6,174 bases of DNA from an uncultured Eubacteriales bacterium (GTDB lineage Bacteria; Bacillota; Clostridia; Oscillospirales; Acutalibacteraceae), in the NCBI GenBank assembly GCA_900321195.1, contig ONVG01000125.1:1-6174 (forward strand), written 5' to 3'. The notes beneath the pieces are model-generated. The model saw only the letters and a list, made by a program, of their open reading frames with translations, was not told the origin of the DNA and did not search any database. Shown piece by piece: positions 1 through 6,091 of the stretch. Position numbers and translations under genes: made by a program. Within the stretch, counting starts at the first letter, position 1; every line of letters starts with the position of its first letter.

Positions 1-313
1 AAAAGCATGAATGACTTCCCGTATGACATGCAGGACCTGTCTGGTCAACTATAACAAGAAGCGTATCCTTGTCGCAGTCGCCCTTGACGTCTATGACCTT
101 CTGCAAATGGCCGCTCGTTGCGCCCTTGTTCCAAAGCTCCTGCCTTGAACGGCTGTAGAACCATGTATAGCCTGTTTCAAATGTCTTTCTCATAGACTCA
201 CGGTTCATATAAGCAAGCATCAGCACCTGTCCGTTAGAACGCTCCTGCACTATCGCAGGAAGAAGCTCCCCTTTTTTGAAATAGTCCTCTATAAAATCGA
301 ATTTATCCGCCAT
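1..313 (-). CDS. hisI: Phosphoribosyl-AMP cyclohydrolase HisI (3' end beyond the window)
   Basis: Cytoplasmic enzyme that hydrolytically opens the purine ring of phosphoribosyl-AMP to give ProFAR, the third step of histidine synthesis. Translated from the ATG at 313, the visible 104 residues are typical of the family: FYSRSRQELWNKG at 52-64, SGHLQKV at 67-73, the metal-binding DCDKD at 79-83 and GPACHTGSHSCF at 93-104. Family Zn-ligand cysteines correspond to C80, C96 and C103, and the Asp-x-Asp-x-Asp metal cluster to D79, D81 and D83. The start is supported by GGGAGAG (321-327) seven bases upstream, inside the end of hisA; the two genes are only 4 nt apart, so they are probably co-transcribed. 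Stand-alone HisI is barely longer than what is visible, so the cut removes little of that domain. Whether a HisE pyrophosphohydrolase domain is fused behind it cannot be seen. Confidence 0.96.
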   Translation of the reverse strand, partial: MADKFDFIEDYFKKGELLPAIVQERSNGQVLMLAYMNRESMRKTFETGYTWFYSRSRQELWNKGATSGHLQKVIDVKGDCDKDTLLVIVDQTGPACHTGSHSCF

Positions 314-317
314 TTTA

Positions 318-1070
318 TTACTCTCCCGATATATTTTCCTCTACGGCATCCTCTACGGCGCTTGCCGCAAGAAGAGCCTGTTTGAGATCAAGCGCACCTG
401 TATATACAGCCTTTCCGCTTATCGCACCGTAGATATTGAGCGCGGAAAGATTGATTATATCCATAAGATTTGCAACTCCGCCTGATGCTATTACATTGCA
501 TTTGACTGATGATTTCAGCTCATCGAGCATAGGGAGATTCGGACCTGAAAGCATGCCGTCCTTTGAGATATCGGTGAAAATTATATACTGTACGCCGATA
601 TCCTCCATCTGCTTTGCAAGCTCTATATAATCGACCTCGGATGTATCCGTCCAGCCGTCAGCCGATACCATACCATCACGCGCATCTATGCTGACAGCTA
701 TCTTTGAGGGATATTTCCTGACAGCCTCTTTTACAAAATCAGGGTCTTTTATCGCCGCAGAGCCGAGTATAACCCTGTCGATACCGTTGTTTAAATAGAA
801 CTCGACAGCCTTCATATCACGAATACCGCCGCCTACCTCTATATTAAGACCGCAGTTTTTTCTTACGCTGAGTATAAGGTCGGAATTCACCCTTTTTCCG
901 TCCTTAGCGCCGTCAAGGTCTACCATGTGCAGCCACTTTGCGCCGTCAGCTTCAAACTTTTTTGCCGTATCAACAGCGCTTTCTGCTACCTTATGAGCTG
1001 TTGAATAATCTCCTTTATACAAACGGACGCATGTTCCGTCCTTGATATCTATTGCAGGCAAAACTAACAT
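318..1070 (-). CDS. hisA: ProFAR isomerase HisA
   Basis: Phosphoribosylformimino-5-aminoimidazole carboxamide ribotide isomerase, a single-domain (beta/alpha)8 barrel of 250 residues converting ProFAR to PRFAR in the cytoplasm. HisA rather than its paralogue HisF is indicated by the N-terminus LPAIDIKDG, by HMVDLDGA at 48-55 and by GW at 139-140. The catalytic pair is present as D8 (AID) and D129 (SIDARDG). Phosphate-binding glycines are seen at GGG 80-82, GG 197-198 and SGKA 218-221, and TDISKDGMLSGPN lies at 166-178. The frame is open upstream to an ATG at 1148, but that would add 26 unrelated residues lying over the hisB 3' end; the ATG at 1070 gives the family N-terminus and has GGAAGGAAG (1080-1088) nine bases upstream. 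It begins 43 nt after hisB, with no hisH between, and ends 4 nt before hisI, with no hisF between. Confidence 0.97.
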   Translation of the reverse strand: MLVLPAIDIKDGTCVRLYKGDYSTAHKVAESAVDTAKKFEADGAKWLHMVDLDGAKDGKRVNSDLILSVRKNCGLNIEVGGGIRDMKAVEFYLNNGIDRVILGSAAIKDPDFVKEAVRKYPSKIAVSIDARDGMVSADGWTDTSEVDYIELAKQMEDIGVQYIIFTDISKDGMLSGPNLPMLDELKSSVKCNVIASGGVANLMDIINLSALNIYGAISGKAVYTGALDLKQALLAASAVEDAVEENISGE

Positions 1071-1113
1071 AACATATAACTTCCTTCCAAAAAGTATTTT
1101 TACATAACCATTC

Positions 1114-1599
1114 TTACAATACGCCTTTTGTTGACAGCGGCATTGCATCTCCCGAAAGCTCCACAGCTTCCTTCAAAGCATGTCCGAGCGCCTTGTAAAG
1201 CGCTTCGGCTATGTGGTGGGAATTTTTTCCGTACAAAGCTTTAAGGTGCAGCGTTATCCCGGAATTATATGCGAACGCCCTCATGAACTCCTCTGTCATG
1301 CAGGTGTCATAACCCCCTATTCTTTCCTCGGGAAATTCCGCATCGAATACAAGGAAAGGTCTGCCGCTGATATCCAGAGAGCAAAATCCCAGCGCTTCAT
1401 CCATCGGCACATAAAAGCTTCCGAAACGCTTTATTCCGCCTTTATCACCCAATGCCTCGTTGAAAGCCTTGCCCAAAACTATTCCCGTGTCTTCGATAGT
1501 ATGGTGACAGTCTACTTCAAGATCTCCTGCAGCATCAACAACAAGTCCGAAACCGCCGTGTACGGCAAAGGCTGTTTTTATGCCCTTTTCATCAACAAA
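1114..1599 (-). pseudogene. hisB: Imidazoleglycerol-phosphate dehydratase HisB, 5'-truncated
   Basis: IGP dehydratase is a Mn-dependent enzyme converting imidazole-glycerol phosphate to imidazole-acetol phosphate. Codons from 1575 to the stop at 1114 give 153 residues of good HisB sequence: TAFAVHGGFG, the metal motif DCHHTIEDTG, RFGSFYVPMDEAL, DISGRPFLVFD, LYGKNSHH and the terminal STKGVL. Normal HisB is about 195 residues, so about 42 N-terminal residues are missing, including the conserved GxGFFDHML segment whose His binds metal. Upstream in frame there are only eight unrelated codons (FVDEKGIK) and a TAA at 1600-1602. No ATG, GTG or TTG occurs in frame before a TTG at 1476, and starting there would also lose HHTIED. 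The remaining frame has no stop or frameshift, so the break is recent or is an assembly join. An active product is not expected from this copy. Confidence 0.88.
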
Positions 1600-1600
1600 T

Positions 1601-1638
1601 TACAGGCAGCGCTCAACATCCGTAAAGCGCTGCCTATA
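1601..1638 (-). promoter_or_regulatory. Perfect 10-bp-arm dyad at the start point of the internal promoter
   Basis: AGGCAGCGCT (1604-1613, plus strand) and AGCGCTGCCT (1626-1635) are exact reverse complements separated by 12 bases. Two further A/T pairs outside one mismatch (a G-U pair in minus-strand RNA) extend the pairing to 1601-1638. The dyad touches the -10 hexamer of the internal promoter and covers its expected start at about 1631, the usual place for a repressor operator. In RNA reading through from hisC it would fold into a stable hairpin just before the hisB remnant, followed by only a broken U-rich tail (GUAAUUUGUUG). The repeat is seen directly; its role as an operator or hairpin is inferred. 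Confidence 0.5.
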
Positions 1639-1666
1639 GTATAACTCTTTTTATAACATTTGTAAA
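1638..1666 (-). promoter_or_regulatory. Candidate internal sigma-A promoter upstream of truncated hisB
   Basis: On the minus strand TTTACA (1666-1661) is followed by exactly 17 bases and TATACT (1643-1638). Each hexamer is one base from consensus. The expected start is near 1631, so the transcript would cover the hisB remnant, hisA and hisI. It sits in a segment with only 13 G or C in 90 bases (1641-1730), in which promoter look-alikes arise easily, but hexamer quality, spacing and the adjacent dyad favour a real one. Confidence 0.6.
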
Positions 1667-1669
1667 CAA

Positions 1670-1695
1670 TAATTAAAGCTTTGAAACTTTAATTA
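1670..1695. terminator. A/T-rich inverted repeat after hisC, weak terminator candidate
   Basis: TAATTAAAG (1670-1678) and CTTTAATTA (1687-1695) are exact inverted repeats around an 8-base loop. On the plus strand the repeat is followed by CTTTATTTTTTT, the better terminator reading; on the minus strand, the direction of hisC, it is followed by TTGTTT. The stem is almost all A-T pairs, so any termination would be weak. Its place 30 bases after the hisC stop and just ahead of the internal promoter resembles a boundary between transcription units. Terminator function is an inference. Confidence 0.3.
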
Positions 1696-1724
1696 CTTTA
1701 TTTTTTTACAAATATATCAAAAAT

Positions 1725-2807
1725 TCAATTATCTGCGGAGATATATTTCTCAATAATGTATCTTTCGATAAATTTCATAAGCTCGGAATTTTCTTCTTCG
1801 CTGCCTGCCGTTATCCTGAGCGCCGAGGCACTGCCGAAATATCTGACGGCTATACCGTTTGAAAGGAGATATTCAAAAATATCCTTTGCAAGCTCCGTCC
1901 TTACAAAAACAAAGTTTGCACAAGGCTCGTGTATATCGAAAGGGAGCTTATAATTCTGTTTGAGAGCAAGAAGCTCATTGTAAAGCTGTTTTGTGTTCCT
2001 GATTATCGTATCGCGTCTTTCGTCAAGCATATCCTTGTGGCTGTAGATACATGTTCCTATCGCCTGACTCAGGCTGTTTACGTTATACGGTGATTTTATT
2101 GCTCTGAGCGCCTTTGTAAGCTTCCTGCCGCATACGGCAAAGCCGAGTCTGAGCGCTGCCGAGCCTACAGCCTTTGACGCTGTTTTGAGAACTATGAGAT
2201 TATCATAGTCAGCCGCTTCTTTGAGTATAGGCTGATCCCAGAAGTCCATATATGCTTCGTCAAGCACGACAAGCGCTTTTACAGACTTTACAAGCCTGCG
2301 CGCATCATCAGCAGTTATGCCTTGACCTGTAGGATTGCAGGGATTTGAGAATATCACCATATCCGCATTTTTGTCATTAACAAGCTTTATAAGCTCATCA
2401 ACGTCTATTTTAAGGGAATCGGGCTTGTCAAGCGCAAACACGGTATTCTCCGAAAGGAACGAATAAAAACGGTACATTGAAAAATCCGGCTCGGCAACTA
2501 TTACCGTGCTGTTTCTTTTGAGCATTGCAGATGAAAGAAGATAAAGCATTTCATCAGAGCCGTTTGACGCTGTTACATTATCGGGGTCTATACCGTAATA
2601 TGCCGAAAAAGCATCGATAAGCTTTTTAGCCATCGGGTCGGGATATCTGTTAAAATCAAGCTCGTCTATAATATTCTTTATTTCTCTCTTTATATTTTCG
2701 GGCATGGAATAGAATGATTCATTAGCGTCAAGTCTTATCCGATAATTGCCCGTTATAGGCTCATAAGGCTCAAGCTCACTCACCTTTTCACATAATTCAT
2801 ATGACAT
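1725..2807 (-). CDS. hisC: Histidinol-phosphate aminotransferase HisC
   Basis: Fold-type I PLP enzyme of 360 residues, the usual HisC length. It transfers the amino group of glutamate to imidazole-acetol phosphate, making histidinol phosphate. Seen in order: LDANES 26-31, RYPDP 54-58, NGSDEM 82-87, NPCNPTG 155-161, DEAY 183-186, the PLP lysine K212 in TASKA, R220 in ALRLGF, and R331 in LRITAG, matching the family substrate-carboxylate arginine. The segment around the lysine (KTASKAVGSAALRLGF) departs from the common RTxSKAFGLAGLRLGY but keeps the essential K and R. The ATG at 2807 is preceded by GGAAAG and GGA tracts and lies 21 nt after hisD. The C-terminus looks intact, so the disruption downstream starts only after this gene. 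A general aromatic aminotransferase is possible from sequence alone, but the operon position argues for HisC. Confidence 0.95.
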   Translation of the reverse strand: MSYELCEKVSELEPYEPITGNYRIRLDANESFYSMPENIKREIKNIIDELDFNRYPDPMAKKLIDAFSAYYGIDPDNVTASNGSDEMLYLLSSAMLKRNSTVIVAEPDFSMYRFYSFLSENTVFALDKPDSLKIDVDELIKLVNDKNADMVIFSNPCNPTGQGITADDARRLVKSVKALVVLDEAYMDFWDQPILKEAADYDNLIVLKTASKAVGSAALRLGFAVCGRKLTKALRAIKSPYNVNSLSQAIGTCIYSHKDMLDERRDTIIRNTKQLYNELLALKQNYKLPFDIHEPCANFVFVRTELAKDIFEYLLSNGIAVRYFGSASALRITAGSEEENSELMKFIERYIIEKYISADN

Positions 2808-2828
2808 ATCCTTTTCACTTTCCTTTTA

Positions 2829-4121
2829 TCATTTATCCTCAAATCTCACGGTTATTGAATTTGCGTGAGCTGTAAGTCCCTCTGTGTTCGCAAAGCGCAC
2901 TATATCGTCCTTGTCGTCAGCAAGCGCCTGCTCTGTGTAGTATATGAAGCTTGACTTCTTTACAAAGCTGTCTACAGAAAGCGGTGAGAAAAATCTTGCA
3001 GTGCCGCTTGTCGGGAGAACGTGGTTAGGACCTGCAAAATAATCGCCCAGCGGTTCGGGAGAATAGTTTCCGAGGAATACCGAGCCTGCATTGTCAAGTC
3101 TGCCGACATATTCCATAGGGTTCTCACAGCATACTTCAAGGTGTTCGGGCGCAAGCTCATTAGCCATGTTTACAGCCTCGTCCATATTATCGCATACGAT
3201 TATAACTCCATAGTTTGTGAGTGACTCGTCTATTATATCCTTTCTTGAAAGTGTCTGCATCTGACGGTCAAGCTCTTTTACTGTTTCGTCCGCAAGCTTC
3301 TGTGAATTTGTCACCATTATTGCAGATGCAAGTCTGTCATGCTCTGCCTGTGACATAAGGTCAGCCGCAAGGAATGAGGACTTTGCTGTTTCGTCTGCAA
3401 GAACAAGTATCTCACTCGGACCTGCTATCATGTCGATATCAACATTTCCGTAAAGAAGCTTCTTTGCAGTTGCAACAAAGATATTTCCGGGACCTACTAT
3501 CTTGTCCACCTTTGGAACGCTTTCCGTACCGTATGCAAGAGCTGCAACAGCCTGAGCGCCGCCCATGAGGAAAACCCTGTCGACCCCTGCTATAGCCGCA
3601 GCCGCCATTATATCGGGATTTGGCTTGCCGTTTTTAAGCGGCGGAGTTACCATAATAAGCTCCTTTACGCCTGCTATCTTCGCCGGTATAGCGTTCATAA
3701 GCACAGATGACGGATAGGCTGCAGTGCCGCCGGGAACGTAAAGTCCGACCCTTGCAAGACCTCTTACACGCTGTCCCATTATAACTCCGTTTTCCTTTGT
3801 CGTGAGCCAGCTCTGCTGCTTCTGACGCGCATGGAAATCACGGATATTATCGGCTGCCTTTTTGAGCGTTGCGATAAATTCAGGGTCGCACTGAGCTGTA
3901 GCTGCGAATATCTCATCCTTTGGCACTTCAAAGAATTCAGGCGCTTTGCCGTCAAATTTTATCGTGTATTCCTTTACGGCTTCATCGCCTCTTGTGCGTA
4001 CATTCTCTATTATATCGGATACGACTGCCGTAACATCCTTGTTTGTCTTATTGCTTCTCTCTCTTACCTGAGCAAGAAATTCAACTTCCTTTTTTCCGTC
4101 TGTCTTTATTATATTTATCAT
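2829..4121 (-). CDS. hisD: Histidinol dehydrogenase HisD
   Basis: Zn-dependent enzyme of 430 residues that oxidises L-histidinol to L-histidine in two NAD-dependent steps, the last of the pathway. Active-site residues fall at almost the E. coli numbering: Zn ligands Q258 and H261 (MSQAEHDR), D360 (PLGDYFAGPNH) and H419 (GLTAHANS), and the catalytic E326-H327 pair in ELAPEHLEV. Other family blocks are LYVPGGTAAYPSSVLMN at 127-143, VGPGNIFVATAKK at 209-221 and DMIAGPSEILVLAD at 230-243. Its ATG overlaps the hisG stop as ATGA (4 nt), implying translational coupling. AGAGGG (4129-4134) lies seven bases upstream of the start. The gene is complete, with nothing unusual. Confidence 0.98.
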   Translation of the reverse strand: MINIIKTDGKKEVEFLAQVRERSNKTNKDVTAVVSDIIENVRTRGDEAVKEYTIKFDGKAPEFFEVPKDEIFAATAQCDPEFIATLKKAADNIRDFHARQKQQSWLTTKENGVIMGQRVRGLARVGLYVPGGTAAYPSSVLMNAIPAKIAGVKELIMVTPPLKNGKPNPDIMAAAAIAGVDRVFLMGGAQAVAALAYGTESVPKVDKIVGPGNIFVATAKKLLYGNVDIDMIAGPSEILVLADETAKSSFLAADLMSQAEHDRLASAIMVTNSQKLADETVKELDRQMQTLSRKDIIDESLTNYGVIIVCDNMDEAVNMANELAPEHLEVCCENPMEYVGRLDNAGSVFLGNYSPEPLGDYFAGPNHVLPTSGTARFFSPLSVDSFVKKSSFIYYTEQALADDKDDIVRFANTEGLTAHANSITVRFEDK

Positions 4122-4762
4122 TGCTTTGCCCTCTCTTCCTCCATTTTAGCCGCAAGCTGTTCTATCTCGTTTTTCCTCAGCTTCAAGCTTGCAGTGTTTG
4201 CGATAAGTCTTGCCGATATCGGCGCTACATTATCCTCGATTATCTCCAGACCGTTCTCCTTCAGAGTTGAGCCTGTTTCTACTATATCGACTATAGCATC
4301 CGAAAGTCCCAAAAGCGGAGCAAGCTCTACCGAGCCTTCTATCTTTATTATTCTTATATCCATGCCCTTGCCTTCAAAGAACGTCCTTGTAACATTCGGG
4401 TATTTTGTAGCTATAGTCTTTTCGTTATAGCCTGAATAGAAGTCCTTTCCTTTTTTGCCTGCAAGCGCAAATCTGCATTTTCCGAAGCCGAGATCGAGTA
4501 TCTCATAAAAGCTTCTGCCGTTTTCCATAATGGTATCCTTGCCGACAACACCGAGGTCGCATACGCCGTTTTCTACATACGTTATCACGTCAGCCGCCTT
4601 TGCAAGTACTATATTTATTTCGCTCTCTCCGCTGCTTATCGGGAGAATAAGTCTTCTTCCCTTTTCATGTACTGCCGTACAGTCATAGCCTGCGCTTTCC
4701 AGGAGCTTAACTGTATCCTTTTCAAGTCTGCCCTTTGTAAGAGCTATTCTTAACGGTTTCAT
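4118..4762 (-). CDS. hisG: ATP phosphoribosyltransferase catalytic subunit HisG, short form
   Basis: Catalyses the first committed step, ATP plus PRPP to phosphoribosyl-ATP. At 214 residues it is the short form: it ends soon after the two catalytic subdomains and lacks the C-terminal ACT-like histidine-binding domain of long HisG. In this family the short form works as an octamer with HisZ, which supplies histidine feedback. Seen: ALTKGRL 7-13, DLGVVGKDT 69-77, PLLGLSDAIVDIVETG from 149, the PRPP-loop motif DIVETGSTLKENGL 159-172, and ISARLIAN 182-189. The ATG at 4762 comes 7 nt after the hisZ stop. Its ribosome site is modest, with GGGGG in the hisZ tail about 12 nt away, so coupling to hisZ translation is likely. 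Confidence 0.98.
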   Translation of the reverse strand: MKPLRIALTKGRLEKDTVKLLESAGYDCTAVHEKGRRLILPISSGESEINIVLAKAADVITYVENGVCDLGVVGKDTIMENGRSFYEILDLGFGKCRFALAGKKGKDFYSGYNEKTIATKYPNVTRTFFEGKGMDIRIIKIEGSVELAPLLGLSDAIVDIVETGSTLKENGLEIIEDNVAPISARLIANTASLKLRKNEIEQLAAKMEEERAKQ

Positions 4763-4769
4763 CTCTGCA

Positions 4770-5972
4770 TCATACCCCCGTGTCGATAGTTTTTATCTCA
4801 TCGCCTACTATCGCAAGCTTCCTTATTCCCTTTGACCTTGCATATTCCATTGCTTCATCTTCTGTTTCAAAAACACTGTTTTCTCCAAGTATGCTTGCCT
4901 GTGAAAGTGTTTCCGTATATTTTATCGCTTCTGTTTCATGGCCGTCAAGACCGTGTACAAGTACATCAGGCTGTTTCCTCTGAGGTATGTTTCCCTTTTT
5001 GAGCATAACTCTTGCAAGCGCATCGACATTTATTCCGAAGCCTATTGCAGGAGCAGGCGCATCAAAGCTGTCTAAAAGATTGTCATATCTTCCGCCTATA
5101 AGCACAGGCTCGCCCGAACCCAAAACATAGCCGCTGAATACTATTCCGCTGTAGTAATCGTTTCTCTGAACAAGTCCGAGGTCTATTATCAGTCTTTCAC
5201 CAAGACCGTACTTTGAAAGGTGGTCATATATTTCCTGGAGATATGCAAGCTTGCCGAGTGCTTCCTCATCATCTCCGCAAAGCGTTCTTGCTTCTTCAAG
5301 CACCTCTATGCCGCCGAAAAGTCTCGGCAGCTTTCTTATAGCCTCAACAGCCTGTGAATTTTCTATCTTGTCAAGCTTTGAGTTGAGCGCGGAATAATTC
5401 TTTGACTCTATGAGCATTCTTATCTTCTCGCGGTACTCCTTGTTCACAGGGAGCTTCTGTGCAAGCGCCCTGAAAAAGCCTGCATGACCTATCTCTATCC
5501 TGAAATCGGGAACACATTTTGAAAGCGCCTCGACAGCGGTAGTTATAACCTCAAGGTCTGCCCTTCTTCCCTTTGCTCCGATAAGCTCTATACCTGCCTG
5601 CATCACCTCGTTGCTTCTTCCGGTAAGTCCCGGATTATAGCGGTAAACTCTCTGATTATAGAAAAGTCTTATCGGGTATTCCATATTTTTAAGACGTGTA
5701 GTCACCATTCTTGCTATAGGCAGAGTAGAGTCGGGACGCATTACCATAAGTCTGCCCTTTGAGTCGCTCATTTTAAACATGTATTCCATAGGTATGCCTG
5801 AGATATCCTCCGAAAAAAGATCATAGAATTCTATTCCGGGAGTAAGCACTTCATGGAACCCGCGATGTGAAAATACATTTCCGAGTATTGAAGATGCCGT
5901 TCTGTTTGCAAGGCATTCTTCAAACAAAAGGTCTTTTGTGCCTTCGGGTGTTATCTGAGAATAATTTTTCAT
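4770..5972 (-). CDS. hisZ: ATP phosphoribosyltransferase regulatory subunit HisZ
   Basis: A histidyl-tRNA synthetase-like protein without aminoacylation activity that activates short HisG and carries the histidine feedback site. The 400 residues show the class II synthetase core: TPEGTKDLL 8-16, an altered motif 2 region (VMRPDSTLPIARM 77-89, then LFYNQRVYRYNPG 103-115), the GLVQRNDYYSGIVFSGY block 266-282, GGRYDNLL 293-300 and the motif 3-like AIGFGINVDAL 309-319. RPDSTLPIAR in place of the synthetase RPEGT sequence, and the adjacent short hisG, separate it from HisS. The C-terminal 70 or so residues look like a reduced anticodon-binding domain. The frame is open to an ATG at 6044, but that codon lies inside the promoter; the ATG at 5972 has AGAGG (5980-5984) seven bases upstream and starts the normal MKNYSQITPEG. 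Confidence 0.96.
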   Translation of the reverse strand: MKNYSQITPEGTKDLLFEECLANRTASSILGNVFSHRGFHEVLTPGIEFYDLFSEDISGIPMEYMFKMSDSKGRLMVMRPDSTLPIARMVTTRLKNMEYPIRLFYNQRVYRYNPGLTGRSNEVMQAGIELIGAKGRRADLEVITTAVEALSKCVPDFRIEIGHAGFFRALAQKLPVNKEYREKIRMLIESKNYSALNSKLDKIENSQAVEAIRKLPRLFGGIEVLEEARTLCGDDEEALGKLAYLQEIYDHLSKYGLGERLIIDLGLVQRNDYYSGIVFSGYVLGSGEPVLIGGRYDNLLDSFDAPAPAIGFGINVDALARVMLKKGNIPQRKQPDVLVHGLDGHETEAIKYTETLSQASILGENSVFETEDEAMEYARSKGIRKLAIVGDEIKTIDTGV

Positions 5973-6024
5973 TCGTTTGCCTCTTTCCTTTTTACTGACT
6001 TTATCGTGGTAAAGCAATAACATG

Positions 6025-6044
6025 ATGATATGATAACATATCAT
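6025..6044 (-). promoter_or_regulatory. Dyad operator candidate at the his operon promoter
   Basis: On the minus strand ATGATATG, TTAT, CATATCAT forms a perfect palindrome with 8-bp arms. It covers the whole -10 hexamer and the adjacent part of the spacer, so a bound dimeric repressor would block polymerase. The leader from the expected start near 6023 to the hisZ ATG is only about 50 bases, too short for a T-box, and it encodes no run of histidine codons, so attenuation is not supported. A TrpR-family regulator of the HisR/YerC type is a reasonable candidate binder, but this is inferred from position only. Confidence 0.5.
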
Positions 6045-6058
6045 AAATATTTTGTCAA
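6030..6058 (-). promoter_or_regulatory. hisZp: Main promoter of the his operon
   Basis: On the minus strand a perfect -35 TTGACA (6058-6053) is followed by 17 bases and TATCAT (6035-6030), one base from the consensus -10. The expected start is near 6023, giving a leader of about 50 nt before hisZ. It is the only strong promoter ahead of hisZ-hisG-hisD-hisC, whose close spacing fits one transcript. Confidence 0.8.
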
Positions 6059-6073
6059 TAGCTCCGCGCTATT
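6057..6073. repeat. Small inverted repeat abutting the -35 box
   Basis: AATAGC (6057-6062) and GCTATT (6068-6073) pair around TCCGC, overlapping the -35 hexamer by two bases. It could be a second regulator contact or a weak transcript end for whatever lies upstream. With six-base arms it may also be chance. Confidence 0.2.
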
Positions 6074-6091
6074 TTACCAGGGCAACAGCAT

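Noticed and set aside
1114..1476. Treating hisB as a functional short gene starting at TTG 1476
   Set aside because: That start would lose the HHTIED metal-binding motif as well as the FDHM segment, so the product could not form the IGPD active site.
1578..1619. Short leader peptide (13 codons, MLSAACNLLMKRA) starting in the dyad loop, as an attenuator
   Set aside because: There is no Shine-Dalgarno site before its ATG, no histidine codons, and no alternative hairpin and terminator pair downstream.
1180..1644. A 154-codon plus-strand open frame across the hisB remnant
   Set aside because: It is antisense to clear HisB sequence, has no recognisable domain, and its tail crosses the dyad and part of the promoter region. 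Its openness follows from the codon use of the opposite strand.
1636..1670. Possible Xer/dif-like attachment site around TGTAAAC beside the truncated hisB
   Set aside because: Only the core of the XerD half-site resembles dif. The XerC half does not match, and no integrase or element ends are present.
3831..4430. A 199-codon plus-strand frame with hydrophobic stretches resembling a membrane protein
   Set aside because: It lies entirely opposite hisD and hisG, both with intact active-site motifs. The hydrophobic runs are the complement of charged-residue codons.
5999..6014. Small hairpin CTTTA/TAAAG in the hisZ leader as a riboswitch or attenuator
   Set aside because: The stem is only five A/T-rich pairs without a U-run, and the leader is too short for a known riboswitch or T-box; no T-box core sequence is present.
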